Shown here piece by piece: positions 29,781 through 42,235 of a DNA stretch of 64,000 bases. The notes below the pieces were generated by a model. It was not told the DNA's origin, searched no databases, and saw only the letters and a list, made by a program, of their open reading frames with translations. The stretch is taken from assembly GCF_023156195.1 (NCBI RefSeq), contig NZ_JAKUKA010000001.1:2294001-2358000 (forward strand). Reading direction: 5' to 3'. Source of the stretch: Chitinophaga sedimenti (GTDB taxonomy: Bacteria > Bacteroidota > Bacteroidia > Chitinophagales > Chitinophagaceae). Numbering within the stretch: position 1 is the stretch's first letter; each line of letters opens with the position of its first letter. The translations under genes were made by a program, and so were the position numbers.

Positions 29781-31393
29781 TTATATCTTTTCAAACTGTA
29801 GTTCCCAAACCCGCGAATGCACCAGTTTAAACCCTCCCTTGTTAAACTCAAGCACCAGCCCATTATCCAGTCCAAACACCCCATCTTTGAAGCGCGACAT
29901 CACAAACCGCTCCTTCCCGATCACCACTATTAGCTTACCTTCGCCGACCAGCACCTGGTAACGCGCATCTATCTCCGAATTATAATACGTACCCGCATAA
30001 GAAGCGGCAAGACGGCTATCCAGTGCGGCCACCTTCGCTGTACGCTTAAATGCAATACGCTGCCCATCCTGCAAAATATCGAACGCAGCGGCTTTTTCTG
30101 TAGCCGCAGACGTGAAGGCGAACTTCACCTCCGGGGCGCCATCGATCTCAAATATGGAATCGCTGACAGCCACGATCCGGTATTTCTCACTATTCCACAA
30201 CTGTTCTGCCATTAGATTACCATCCTCTACGCTTAACTCAATATTCAGTAAACTGTCCGACGCCGCAGCATAAATACCGGTATAATGCAACGTATCTATG
30301 GCTACTACCGGGGCAGCTACAGCAGCATCGGCTATTGGTTGCTTAGGATACAATAGCCCGTAGATAGCTCTAAAAACCATACGTCCGCTAACATGATCAT
30401 TATTGCTCAACACAACGATATCCAACCCTTTAGCGGGGAAATGATACATACCGCTGTGATACCCGGCGACATCACCGCCGTGGGTAATCACGTCCTCCGT
30501 AATATGCAGACCACCGCCGTAATTCGTCATCTCGCCATTGTTAAGTACTCCCGGGGTAAGCATCTTCTTCCACACCGCGGCGCCGAGCACTTGTTGCTTG
30601 TCCATTTCCCTGAACCAGGGACGAAAATCGGTCACCATACTGTACACGTTGCCCTGCCCCACCACGCTGTTTTTCGTGTTGGCCACCACAAAACCGTTAC
30701 CCGATGACACATACCCCTGCGCCTTGCCCGCAACTTTGTGTGTACGCGAGACCTGTGTATGGTTCATCTTTAAAGGTTTAAAAATATTGGCGGCAGCAAA
30801 TGCCGGCAGGTCCTGGCCGCTCACCTTTTGTACGATGCGGGCCAGCAGGAAATAACCGGAATTAGAATAGTTCTCTGGCTGCCCGGCGTAAAGTTCAATG
30901 ATTGCTGGCGGACGAGCATTTTATATACTGTGCTATCATCATAAGCACTATTGTCAATCATATCCCGCAACCAGATCAGCGCGATATAATCTTTGATGCC
31001 GCTCTGGTGATGTATTAAGTGATCGATCGTAATGCTGTCTGCATAAGCAGGAAAATCGGGGAAGTACTTAGACAGCTTATCGCTGGTGCTCAACTTACCA
31101 CGTTGTTCCAATAAGTAGATGCTGGCGGCGGTAAACTGTTTGCCCATAGAGGCAATATTAAAGGGTGTTGCAATGGTGTTTTTTCTTTTGGAAGACAGAT
31201 CGGCTAAACCGTAACCGCGGGCAAACATCAATTTATCATGCTGCCAGATGCCGGCGGCAAAACCCGGTTCTCCCGGCTTCACTATTTTCCCCAATACACT
31301 GTCGAGCTGGGTCGGCCGAATGACCTGTGCCCTGGCCATGTTGCTAATGAAGAATGCTGTAAACAGCAGTAGATTGCTAAGCTGGCGGTTCAT
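29781..31393 (-). CDS. Serine hydrolase, class C beta-lactamase fold (one frame break)
   Basis: Repaired length 537 residues. Signal peptide to about residue 23 (ISNMARAQ). The penicillin-binding motifs are present: SxxK as Ser82-Met-Gly-Lys85 (nucleophile Ser82) and YxN as Tyr176-Ser-Asn178; GDVAGYHSG further on may stand for the third motif, as HxG. After about residue 350 comes a C-terminal beta-barrel-like domain. The break is a missing C in the C3 run at 30892-30894, which restores GQPENYSNSGY. Such proteins are periplasmic esterases, D-aminopeptidases or DD-peptidases, rarely true lactamases. An AraC gene is divergent, with about 77 bases between. Confidence 0.85.
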
Positions 31394-31470
31394 CAAATTA
31401 AGCGCTTTAAAGCCGTGAATGTACGGATTTTCGCGCTCCGGTATCGCAGGGAAATGTACCTTAGCAGTAA

Positions 31471-32307
31471 ATGATCGTCGACTATAAGAAAATTGACCTG
31501 TTCGGAAAAATCCGTGCTGCAAAAGATAGTACTGGAGCCGCCATTTGAATTTACGTTCCCGGTGGCGCCACAAGCCTGCTTTTTGTATATGTTGGGCGGG
31601 CAGGTAAACTATCAGTCCGGCGATCATCACATCAACCTGTCCAACAACCATTCCCTGTTGCTCAACTGCGTTAATTCAGGCAACCAGCTGCAACATTCGG
31701 ACAGTAACAAGGGAGAAATCGTTATCGTCACCTTCCACCCCGATACCCTGAAGAAGATTTATGGAAAAGAACTTCCTTTACTCCTTCAGTCCGACAATAT
31801 TACCCCGCAGCGATCAGGCGAAAAAATAAACAACGACTTCCTGATCCATAAATACATCGAAGGACTGCTCTTCTATTTCGAAAACCCTGCATTGATCAAC
31901 GATGAAATATTGGTATTAAAACTGAAAGAAATCATCCTGCTGCTGGCGCAAACGCAAAACGCCGCCACCATACGGGCAATACTATCGCAACTGTTTTCGG
32001 CCACTACTTATACTTTTCAACAGATTATCGAAGCTAACCTGTTCTACCAGCTGAATGTAGACGAGCTCGCGGCAAAAACGAACCTGAGCGCTTCTTCCTT
32101 TAAACGGCAATTTAAGAAGCTGTATAATGACTCACCCGCCAACTATATCAAAACAAAGCGGCTGGAAAGGGCGGCAGACATGTTGCGGCTGTCGGACGAG
32201 CGCATTACCGATATTGCCTTTACCTGCGGCTTTAACGACTGGCTAATTTTACCAAAAGCTTTCACGATAAATACGGAATTACCCCCACGCAATACCGCAC
32301 GCGCTGA
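31471..32307 (+). CDS. AraC family transcriptional regulator (two frame breaks)
   Basis: About 279 residues after repair, ATG at 31471 preceded by a -7-like TACCTTAG. The N-terminal sensor domain has no clear cupin motif. The C-terminal helix-turn-helix pair is clear: VDELAAKTNLSASSFKRQFK and ITDIAFTCGFND. At the A5 run 31506-31510 one base too many or two too few separates the start (MIVDYKKIDLFGK) from SVLQKIVLEPPFEF. One T is missing at 32240, restoring LANFTKSFHDKYGITPTQYR and a TGA at 32305. Divergent from the serine hydrolase gene, which it may regulate. Confidence 0.8.
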
Positions 32308-32391
32308 CCCAAATTGCCAAATAATCGACCCAACGGACAAAACGATCCTGCCATTAGTACGGCAATTTTGTGGTACTAAAAACATGCAAAC

Positions 32392-32880
32392 ATGGCATTA
32401 TCGAACCTGGGAATTTTCCATACAGCTATTGGGGTTGTAGCAATTGTCGCGGCAGTGACCTCCTACGTCAAAAACGGCAAAATCGACCTTCGCCAGCTTA
32501 GTGGCAAAATCTACTTTTACCTCACGGTCGTCACCTCGCTAACGGCTTTGGGATTATCTAAACTCGGCGGATTTAACGCGGGACACGTGTTCGCGCTGTT
32601 CATTGTAGTACTGGTGGCAGTGGCCTTTTATCTCCATAACAGGAAGCAGGGAAACAACCGGGCACGGTTGATAGAGAACTTCCTGCTATCCTTCAGCTTT
32701 TTCCTGTCGCTTGTACCAACGGTGAATGAAACGTTCACCCGCGTGCCGGTGGGTCATCCATTAGCCCAGGCACCCACGGACGCCATCATTGCACAAACGC
32801 TGCTCGCGCTTTTCGTGGTATTTGTCATAGGCTCCGTTTATCAGTTCCGGATGCAGCGGAAGGTGAACCGGTCGGTGTGA
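32392..32880 (+). CDS. Four-helix membrane protein of unknown function
   Basis: 162 residues, intact, four hydrophobic segments at about 8-25, 42-58, 64-82 and 138-155. The pattern (LSGKIYFYLTVVTSLTALGL) resembles small DUF2306-like membrane proteins, but I do not assign it. It lies 84 bases after the AraC gene in the same direction and may be co-transcribed with it. The stop is followed by a hairpin shared with the convergent PUL lipoprotein. Confidence 0.6.
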   Translation: MALSNLGIFHTAIGVVAIVAAVTSYVKNGKIDLRQLSGKIYFYLTVVTSLTALGLSKLGGFNAGHVFALFIVVLVAVAFYLHNRKQGNNRARLIENFLLSFSFFLSLVPTVNETFTRVPVGHPLAQAPTDAIIAQTLLALFVVFVIGSVYQFRMQRKVNRSV

Positions 32881-32883
32881 TGC

Positions 32884-32910
32884 AAAAAGGCCCGGGATTT
32901 ACCCGGGCCT
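32884..32910 (-). terminator. Rho-independent terminator at the end of the PUL
   Basis: AGGCCCGGG, loop ATTTA-like, CCCGGGCCT. On the minus strand the stem is followed by T5, so it ends the long PUL transcript five bases after the last stop codon (32915). On the plus strand the T-run is missing. Confidence 0.8.
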
Positions 32911-32914
32911 GCAG

Positions 32915-34314
32915 TTATTTCCAATTGAATACTCTCACAAAATACGGCCGGTAACGATCCGCGCTGCCCGGTTTGTTGAAGTTGCTCGCAAAATCAACCG
33001 GGTTGATGTTGTAGGAGATCACCAGCTCCCCTTCCCTGCTCAACGCATGATGCACAAATGCATTGTACGTAATGATATCGCCGGAATACTGCTCCGGGAT
33101 CTTATACAACGTGCGCTTATTCGACCACGGCCCCACCGGCGAACTGCTTTCCATGATGTAAATATCTCGGCCGAAAATCTGCTCCTGCCATACCAGGTAA
33201 TATTTCCCATCTTTAAAAAACACGTTCGGCTGGGTAATTTCTTCGGCAACCGTGTGTTTCGCAGGCGTGTTAGTCCAACCCGACGGGCCATAGTATTCCC
33301 AGGCAGCTTTCATGTCGTGGCCCTGTACGCGGGCCACATACATGTAAGAAGTCAGGAAGCCGCCTTCCGTCGCGTACAGGTAGGTATAGCCGTCGTTGCC
33401 TTTCATAAGTCCCGCACTATAGTTAGCCAGCAGGTCTTTATCCTTGATCAGGGTTTTCAGCTGTAACGAAGGCAATTCATAAATGGCCAGATCGGTGCTC
33501 ACGTGTACAAAGTCCCGGTACCGGCGCCCGTTTTACGAACGTGACTTAACAACACCCGAGTTCACCGTTGTGTACCTGCGCAGCGCCCGGCCAGTACCAG
33601 TCCTCGTCCTCCGCCGCATTGCCGTATTTGATCCAGGTCTGGCTTTGATTGCCACTACCCGGGTTCAGTTGTACAAAACTTTGCAGCGATTTATTCAGCT
33701 GCACGTTCGCCGCGTTCCGCAACATCACATTATTCGTGCGATTACGATCGGCACTAACCTGTCCGAAAAAGCTGTCCTGAAACGACCAGAAAAGCCGGCC
33801 GTCTGGCAATTCTACGGAGTAACAACCGTCGCCGCCGTTCCAGTGCTGGTAACGGGTGAGGTATTGGTTATAATCCAGGTCGCTGTACACGGTAACGCGC
33901 GGATCCCACTGGCCGTTATTGGCGAGCATTTGCAGCCGTGGCCCCTCCTGTTGGGGACCTTTCTGTAAAATCCGTACGTACCAGTTTTTAGCGAGGCCCG
34001 ACTCGGACGTAACGGTGTAAGTATACCGCCCGCCATTAGCTGCAAAGTCCACCTTAACACCCGGCGCCGGCAATACCTTCGCGCCTTTTGAGACCATTAC
34101 TTTTGGACTGATGGCGCTGAGGTCCGGTCATTGTCGGCCCAGATGGTAACGGTGCCGGAATCTGCGTTGGCCGTAAGGGTATCTTCCCCAGTTGTCCTTC
34201 CGGCAGGCGGAACGATAAGATGGCCCGCTCCCGGCTCTGGTGGCCTTCCAGCGGATCATCGCTACAGGCGCTCAGCAGCAGTGCCGCAAATATTACAGTA
34301 ATCATGCTGTTCAT
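32915..34314 (-). CDS. DUF5005/DUF4185-like surface lipoprotein (four frame breaks)
   Basis: Repaired length 467 residues. Lipoprotein signal MNSMITVIFAALLLSAC; the Cys is followed by Ser-Asp-Asp and Pro-Leu-Glu, an acidic stretch like the lipoprotein export signal for the cell surface in Bacteroidota. An Ig-like domain is followed by a propeller-like region with RYQHWNGGDGCYSVELPDG and LFWSFQDSFFG, which I recall from DUF5005 and which resembles DUF4185/GH43-type propellers. Breaks: CCCC 34186-34189, GG 34121-34122, CCC 33554-33556, AAA 33509-33511, each short of one base. Last gene of the PUL, seven bases after SusC. A glycan-binding or hydrolytic role is inferred. Confidence 0.65.
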
Positions 34315-34320
34315 AAGCCA

Positions 34321-37300
34321 TTATTTAAATCCAATCTGGATACCGAGGTTAAGCACCCGCTGGTTGATGTATGCATCACCGGCGCTGTTGCTCGACACTT
34401 CAGGGTCCTGCTGGTACTTATCGTAGTTCGTCCAGGTAAATAAGTTATAGGCGCTCAGGTATAAGCGTGCATTGTTGATGCGTTGCGGCAGCCAGTTGCT
34501 CGGCAGCTGGTAACCCAGGTCTACGGTTTTTAAGCGCACGTACCGCGCATCTATCAACCAGAAATCAGACATATAGGTGCGGGCGCTGTTAACCGTCGTG
34601 GGATTGCTCGTAAGCCTCGGAAACTGTGCATTAGCCGCGTTCTCCGGCGTCCAGCGTTCCTGGTGTATCGGCTGGAACTGGCTCTGGAAGGTTTCAATCC
34701 CCGTTCCGATTACGCTGAAGCTGTAGCCAAACGATCCCTGGAAAAGCAGGTTGGCGCTGAAGCCTTTATAGTTGGCGCCGAGCGTAAGGCCCAATACCGT
34801 ATTGGCAAGATTCGGCTTACCAATGGGACCGCGGTCACTATTATCAATAATACCATCGCCATTGATGTCGCGGTACTTAAGGTCACCCGCCTGGATAGGA
34901 TATTCGCTCAGCGGCGTGGCCGGTTTATCATGCGCATTTGCCTGTATCTTCGCTACATCTTCAGGCGTGTAGTAGCCTATGAAAGTATATCCAAAAGGTT
35001 GGTCGATAGGCCGGCCGGTTTCACGCAACCAGGGATAGGCCGGCTGTGCTTCATCACGGAACAGTACTTTATTCTTGAAGTGCTGGAATACCAGTCCCGC
35101 GTTAAAGTTCAGGCGGCGCACGCTGCCGCGGTAGTTGATCTGCCCGTCAAAGCCCTTGTTGCTCGTTTTAGCCACGTTGGTAGGACTATATCCAATACCA
35201 ATCATCGTAGGTACCGAACCTTTGCGCACCAGCTGATCGAAACGCACATCATGGAAGTAATCGACCGTGAACGACAGCTTATCGTTATACAGGTTTACAT
35301 CCAGCCCCACATCGAACTTGCGCGCCTTTTCCCAGGTTACATTAGGCGTACCCAGGTCGCCTTCTATGATAGAACCTGTCTGCGTATGGTTTTCGCCAAA
35401 AGAATAGCCGCTGCCTTCGAAGTATTCCTGGCGGAACAGGTACCGATTCGCATCTGTTACATCGGAGCCCACCACGCCGTACGATGCTCTTAATTTTAAT
35501 AGTTTGATATAAGATGATTCTTTCAGGAAAGGCTCCTGCGAAATTGCCCAACCTACCCCCACAGCAGGGAAGAAACCATTACGCTTATCGGCCTGGAACC
35601 TGTCGGAGCCGTTGTAAGCACCGTTGAAGTCGAGCAGGTATTTTTGCTGATAGTTATATCCCGCCTTAAAAGAGAACCCGCGGAAGTTAGCCGGGATGTC
35701 CGACTTAAAAGAATAACTCTGCCTGTTGAACAATAACAACCCATTCAGGTTATGATCGCCAAATGCGCGATCGTAACTGAGGAACGCCTGTATATTCACA
35801 TTACGGCTATACAGGTCGGTGTTGCCGGTTACCCGGTAGGCCTGCAAACGGTAGTTACCACGTGGGTCCAGCAGGTACGAGCCATCTGCCGGGTTGTAGT
35901 AAAAGGAAGGCGGTTCCTCGGGACGGAACAGGTTACGCGAATATTGTTCGATACCCGCATAAGCCACGCGCCCGGTGAGGGTAAGGCCTTTGGTGAGGAA
36001 CGACAGGTCCTGCGTACCACCGAACAACACGTTAAAATCGGCGCGGTTGCTGCGGCTGTAGCCACCATTGGCCAGTCTAGCATTGATAGTAGGCAGTGCA
36101 TCCTTTGTATCCCGCGCAAAAGAGTAAGAGCCGTCCGGGTTGATAAACGGCGCCGAATACGGATGTATCTTCTCAAAGTTGTATACTTCGGACACTACGT
36201 TGGCCGACCGCGGCTGGTTAATGTTACCAAAACGCGTGGTCACATCGAGGCGCAGCGTGAGGCTTTTGGACACGCGCATATCGAGATTGGAACGGAAATT
36301 ATACCGGCGGAAAAAGTAGTTCGTATTCACCTCGTTCCTGGGATCGGAAAAATCCTTCACTAACCCGTTCTGCGACAGGAAACCGCCGGACATAAAGTAT
36401 TTCACGGCATCGGTACCACCCGATACATCTACGTTAGTATTCGTCTGGTAAGCATGCTTTTTGAATACTGCATCGTACCAGTTCACGTCCGGATGCCCGT
36501 ACGGGTCGCTCCCGTCTTTGAAAAGCCGCAGGTCCTCGTCAGTGAACTGCGGTTGCAGACCGTCGTTGCGGTAGGCCTCGTTGACAAGCAGCGCGGTTTC
36601 GTACGCGTCGAGGAACTTCGGGGTGCGCACCGGCGATTGCTGCCCGGACTCTACGCGCACGTTCACCTGTGGCCTGCCACTTTTGCCGCGGCGGGTGGTC
36701 ACCACCAGCACACCGTTGGCGCCTTTAATGCCGTAGATGGCGGTGGTGGACGCGTCTTTCAGGATAGATATGCTTTCAATTTCGTTTACGTTGATTTGCT
36801 GCAGCTGGTCGTAGGAATACTCGATATCGTCTACGATGATCAGCGGACGGTTACCGGCGGAATTCAACGAACTCACACCACGTATAAAAAGTCGGACGCA
36901 TCCCTGCCCGGCTGACCGGAACGCTGCTGCGACACGAATCCGGGCAGCTTGCCCATCAGCGCATTCTGTACGTTGGCGGTAGGCACATTCCGGATTTCAG
37001 CGCCACTCACCGCACTCACGGCGCCGGTGTTGGTAATACGTTTGGTGGCGTTAAATCCTACCACCACCACTTCATCCAGTCCCTGCGAAGAAGGCTGCAA
37101 TACGATATCCACGCTGGATTTTCCGGCCACGTCCAGTTCCTGCGCCGTAAAGCCGATCAGTTTGACGATGATGGTATGGCTACTGCCCTTCAGCGTTAAT
37201 TTAAAACGGCCGCTGGGATCGGCAATCACCCCATTTGCAGGCTGCCCCTTTTCTACCACCGAAGCGCCGGGAAGCGCACCGTTGATGTCTTTCACGGTAC

Positions 37301-37379
37301 CGCTGATGGTGGGCTGCTGTGCGTGCAATGCCGCGGGGATACCCGCCAGCAGTAATACAAATAATAAAAATTGTTTCAT
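34321..37379 (-). CDS. SusC/RagA family TonB-dependent receptor, copy 1 (one frame break)
   Basis: About 1020 residues after repair. The start at 37379 gives a clean signal peptide (MKQFLLFVLLLAGIPAALHA); an ATG eight codons upstream exists. It has a carboxypeptidase-like domain (ISGTVKDINGALPGASVVEK), the LDEVVVVGF segment before the plug, the SILKDASTTAIYGIKGANGV plug motif and a 22-strand barrel. One A is missing from the A5 run at 36886-36890, restoring SDFFIRGVSS. The outer-membrane channel imports glycan fragments with a SusD lid. It follows SusD copy 1 by about 34 bases, the reverse of the usual C-then-D order. Confidence 0.9.
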
Positions 37380-37412
37380 ATCAAAAGGTGTTGATATTGT
37401 CATACGTTAAGG

Positions 37413-39113
37413 TTACCATCCGGGATTCTGGCGCATGTGATCATTTTTCACGACCTCGCCGTATGGAATGGGATACAGGTACATTTTAGGCGCCGTAAAC
37501 ACCGACCGCGTTAGCGGCACGCGCGTGTAGGTAAACCCGTTACCGTCCAGCAGGATGCTCATACCGGTAAGCGGCTTCGCAAATACCGACTGTGCTATTT
37601 TCCAGCGGCGGATATCCCAGTAACGGTGCTCTTCGAATGCCAATTCTATGCGCCGCTCCGTACGGATCACTTCCCGCATTTCGTCGGTCGTCATATTAGC
37701 TTTGAGACCATAACTACCATCCGTACCTGCCGTAATTCCGGCACGGGCGCGCAGATCGCGGAGCACCTGGTAAACTTCCGCGGTAGCGCCACGGTATTCA
37801 TTCTCCGCTTCCGCGAAGTTGAGCAGCACTTCCGCATAACGCAGGATGATCCAGTCGTGGCTCGTATTCGCATATTGCGAGGCGTTCTCAAAATTGCCCA
37901 TGAACTTGCGCATGTAATACGATGTTTTACTGCCCGGTTCCACCCCGCCCGGTTTACTCGCGCCACCTTCATACGCCTGAATATCGGTATTCAGCCAGCG
38001 TGCACCATTGTAAAAAATGCTGGCCGTAAAACGCGGATCCCTGCCAGCATACGGGTTGGTAGCGCTATAACCGGAGTTAGGATCGGTAATCGGCAGCCCG
38101 TTCGCCATGGGAAATGCATCGACCAGTTCCTGTGTCGGGTTGGTACGGCCACGGGAAATTACCGGTAATCCTACCGGGCTGTTATTCGTTTCAATATCGG
38201 TATTGTTATTACCCTGCCGGAAGAAAATAACCTCGCCATTGTTCTGGGTAATGAATACATTCTTAAAATTCGGTACCAGCGCAAACCTGCCTTCACTGAT
38301 CAATTCCCTGGCTGCATCGGCGGCCAGTTTCCAACGATTTTTATCATAGTTCGTGTAACCGGTCAGGTTATTGGTGGGGTCGATGTTCTGCCCGTTAAAG
38401 AGGGGACTGGCGGCATACAACAACACCCGGGCTTTGAGTGCCTGTGCGGCGCCGCGTGTCGCGCGGTGACTGTGCAGCTCCGGCGCTGTTACCGGGTTGG
38501 TGCGCAAGCTGTCTTTAATGGCCTCACATTCCGCTACAATGTAGTTCACACAGGCTTCAAAGCTGCCCCGCGGCACCTGTACGTTCTCTCCTAATGCCCG
38601 CACGGTATCGCCCATTAGTGGAATGCCCCCATAACGTTTCAATAACTCAAAATAGAAGAGGGCGCGAATGAAGCGCGCTTCCGCTTTCCAGGCATAACGA
38701 ACCGATTTGCCGTTCTCCAGCTTTTCCTTTACCGGCGACACATCAATGTTAGACACGAACAGGCTGGCGGCCCGGATGGCTGCATACGCGTTATTCCAGG
38801 GTGTTTCCTCGGCAATCGTAGCGGCCGATGTATAAGCGCCGGTGGCCAGCTGTCCGGCTACGGAAGTGCCCGTAAGGCCCGATACCGCATCGTCCGATGC
38901 TGCATCGAGTAAATCGCCGCCCACACGGTTATAACCGGTGGGAAGCGTTGCATAAATGCTGTTCAGGAATTTATTGGCGTAAGTACCCAGGGAATCATCC
39001 CGGTCAAACACATATTCAATCGTCACTTCTTCCAAAGGCACTTTCTCATAATCTTTGTTGCAGGCAGTTGCCAGTCCGCCAGCCAGTAATATCCATATGC
39101 CAAGTTTCTTCAT
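37413..39113 (-). CDS. SusD/RagB family lipoprotein, copy 1
   Basis: 566 residues, intact. Lipoprotein signal ending LATAC, with Asn-Lys-Asp after the Cys. TPR-like helical fold of SusD with typical segments EARFIRALFYFELLKRYGGI, ALKARVLLYAASPLFNG and the C-terminal RRIELAFEEHRYWDIRRWK. A surface glycan-binding lid for a SusC channel. It starts 22 bases after SusC copy 2 and therefore pairs best with that receptor. Confidence 0.92.
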   Translation of the reverse strand: MKKLGIWILLAGGLATACNKDYEKVPLEEVTIEYVFDRDDSLGTYANKFLNSIYATLPTGYNRVGGDLLDAASDDAVSGLTGTSVAGQLATGAYTSAATIAEETPWNNAYAAIRAASLFVSNIDVSPVKEKLENGKSVRYAWKAEARFIRALFYFELLKRYGGIPLMGDTVRALGENVQVPRGSFEACVNYIVAECEAIKDSLRTNPVTAPELHSHRATRGAAQALKARVLLYAASPLFNGQNIDPTNNLTGYTNYDKNRWKLAADAARELISEGRFALVPNFKNVFITQNNGEVIFFRQGNNNTDIETNNSPVGLPVISRGRTNPTQELVDAFPMANGLPITDPNSGYSATNPYAGRDPRFTASIFYNGARWLNTDIQAYEGGASKPGGVEPGSKTSYYMRKFMGNFENASQYANTSHDWIILRYAEVLLNFAEAENEYRGATAEVYQVLRDLRARAGITAGTDGSYGLKANMTTDEMREVIRTERRIELAFEEHRYWDIRRWKIAQSVFAKPLTGMSILLDGNGFTYTRVPLTRSVFTAPKMYLYPIPYGEVVKNDHMRQNPGW

Positions 39114-39134
39114 GTTATAGTATTTAAAGGCTGA

Positions 39135-42100
39135 CTAAAATTTCAGGTTGATGCCCATGTTAACTACGCGCTGAATGGGATATGCCCCCACACCTACTTC
39201 CGGGTCCACGAAGTCGTACGCAGCATGCGTGAACAGGTTTTGCGCATTCGCAAATACTTTTACGCTGCCGAGGTGCAGGCGTTGCATCCAGGTGTAAGGA
39301 AGATTATACGCCACATGCAGGTTCTTCACCCGGAAGTAACTGCCGTCGCGCATCCAGAAAGAAGATGCCACTTTATTATAGTTATAGTTGGCGTCGGCGG
39401 TCAGGCGCGGATAGGTAGCGGTATTAGCGGTTTCAGGCGTCCAGCGGCCGGTGATCTGCTCATAGGCCTGGCCGTACGTAAAATTCGCGAACTGAAAACC
39501 GGCTTCTGGCAAAGTTGGCTACATAGTTTGTCCTGTTTTCCACACCTTGCAACAGCACGCTGGCCTCCAGTCCCTTCCAGGAAAAGCCGACCGTAACACC
39601 GTAATAGATGCGTGGTTTATGCGTGCCGATAGGCGCTTCATCAAACTGGTCGATCACGCCATCGCCATTGAGGTCTTTGTAACGGATATCACCGGGCAAA
39701 GGTTTGTAACCGGCAATCACTGCACTGCCCCTCGCTTCTTCGGCCGACTGGAAAAAACCATCGGCTACGTAACCGAACGGCATACCTACCGGCTGACCGG
39801 TACGCTTATTCCATGCATAATCGCGGCGCTGCTCATCCATGTATATCACTTTCGTTTGTTCCACGCTACCATTGGCAGTGATGAAGTAATTAAAAGCGTT
39901 GATGCGGCCCTGGTACGTCAGCGTTAGCTCACCACCCTCATAAAGATTGGTACCGATGTTTTCGGCAGGATAGCCCGCCCCAACCAGTGCGATGCTTTTG
40001 CCCCTTACCTGTAACAGGTCTTCATAACGATCGTGGTAGTAATCAGCTGTTACTTGCAGGCGGCCGTTGAAGAAAGCCGCATCTACACCTGCATCCAGTT
40101 TGCGGGCATTTTCCCAGGAGATATTAGGGTTCGCTAAGGCATTTTCCCGGAAGCCGGATGCCGGTGAACGTACCGTTCCCTGTTCATATATTCCCCCGCC
40201 TACACCGTTATTCTCGCTGAAGCCCTGTCGCCAGATATAGTACCCCGAATTATCAATACCATTACCGGTATGCCCGTAAGTACCCCGCAGCTTCAGCTGT
40301 TGCAGCCAGTTGCCGGCGCCACGCATAAACTGCTCGGCAGCGATATCCCAGCCTGCCCCAATGGCAAAGAAGGTACCCCACTGGCGATCGGGCCGGTAGC
40401 GATTAAACCCGCTCCTGTTTAAAGCACCATCGACGAAGTAACGGCCGCCATAGTTGTACGACGCCTTGCCGGAAATATTAGTCGAGCGGCCGGGCAAATC
40501 GTAGTTAAACAATGTTTGGCGCTGATCGGCCAGCAACATCGCTGTTACACCATGATCACCGAACTGGCGGTCGTAGTTCAGCGATACCTGCCCGAAGAGA
40601 TATTGCGCATTGAAGACGGAAATAAAGCTATTACGCTGCGATATCGCCTTTCCAGCCCTGCCGTACAGGGTATCACCCTGTGTTACCACCATGCGGTACA
40701 CCAGTTCCTGTTTGCTGCGATCAATCGCATTAGCCGACTGTATCGCAATATTACCCGCACCGCGGAGCGACAATCCTTTTATCCAGTCGCCCAGGTTGTA
40801 ACGCAGGCTGATATTTGCCATTACGTCTTTCGAGTTATCCTGTATATAACCGCTGTTAATCGCCTGCGACAACAGGTTATTATCGAGATTGGAAGTGCCT
40901 GCCCAGCTGCCATTCAGGTTACGTACCGGGTAAGCATTATTGGGAAGCGCCAGCAGGGTGTTTAAGATGCCCGACATCCCCGCGCCGGGCTGCGTACCTT
41001 CCTGCAGGCGGCCGAATAACTGCAGGCCTACGCCAAAGTTTTCGGTTACGTCCACGTCCAGGTCGGCATTCACGAGGTAACGTTTCAGCCGCGCATTGGT
41101 ATTATAGTTCGCGCCGGGTGAGGAACGGAACATTCCCTGTTGATCTGTATAATTCAGCGATACCGAGTAACGCGCTACATTGCCGCCACCGTTGATGTTC
41201 AGGTTATAGCGGGACAGCGGTGCATTGCTGCGCAGTATTTCATCGTACCAGTTTACATTTGGGTGCGTGTAGGGACTGCTGTTATTGCGATAAGCGTCGA
41301 AGTCGGCCTCCTTATACAGGGGTTCTTTACCGTCGTTCATCAGCGCTTCGTTCAGCAGGTAGGCATATTGCCAGGAGGGCAACGGCTTCGGCATTTTCAG
41401 CGACTCCTGCACACCTGTTTGTGCAGTCAGCGAAAGGCGCGGTTTGCCGGCACGGGCACGTTTGGTGGTGACCAGCAATACGCCGCGTGAGCTGCGCTGG
41501 CCGAGTAAAATGGTCGACATGGCATCCTTCAGTACCGAAATCGATTCAATATTCTCCGGGTCGATCGAAAACACTTCGCGCTGCACACCGTCCACGATCA
41601 CGACCGGCGTTTGGCCACGCAGGCTCAGCCCGATCTCTGTATTATCGCTGCTCTCGCGGGCGCCCGGCTTGGGAATATTACCCACGAAGATGTCTACGTC
41701 AAAATTATCCGCAGTAGCCGGCATGCGAAAGCCGCTGTACTGCTGCGTATACAACCCCGCCAGGCGGCCCGGTAACGCGTAAGCGTATAAAGTGCCGGGG
41801 TAGTTGATAATTGGCCCGAATAAACGGTGCCAATGGCGCCGGTAATGCTTTTAGGCGCTGCCTGTCCATACAACACGGGAATCGTTGCCGGTGCGGGAAT
41901 AAACACATCCTCCAGGCGAATGTTCAGCGGCCTTTTAGGATCAATCACCTGCTCCAAAGTCTGGTAACCAGTTGCCGCAATCATCACGGCGCCGGTAGTG
42001 GCAGGTAATTGGAAACTGCCGGTAGCGTCTGAACGGCTGGTATCGCGCTGCCCCTTTACATACACCTGCGCGCCGGCGACAGGCTGACCGTATTGGTCGC

Positions 42101-42211
42101 TTACCCTCCCCTGCAAACCGCCCTGTTGCTGGGCGCTTGCGGGCAGGGCGGCAGTTGCCGGCAAACCAACCACCAGGTAGAAAAATATCGTTTGATGTAG
42201 TTGTTAAACAT
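39135..42211 (-). CDS. SusC/RagA family TonB-dependent receptor, copy 2 (three frame breaks)
   Basis: Repaired length 1025 residues. The ATG at 42211 starts MFNNYIKRYFF and a signal peptide ending ALPASAQQQ. A regulatory-like domain (LQGRVSDQYGQPVAGAQVYV) is followed by the plug (VVIVDGVQREVFSIDPENIE, SVLKDAMSTILLGQRSSRGV) and the barrel ending INLKF. Breaks: A5 at 42181-42185 and AAA at 41789-41791, each short of one, and AAA at 39511-39513, one too many (or two short). It follows DUF4961 by 25 bases and precedes SusD copy 1, the normal pairing order. Confidence 0.88.
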
Positions 42212-42235
42212 CGTATCAGTTTTAAGAACAGGGAA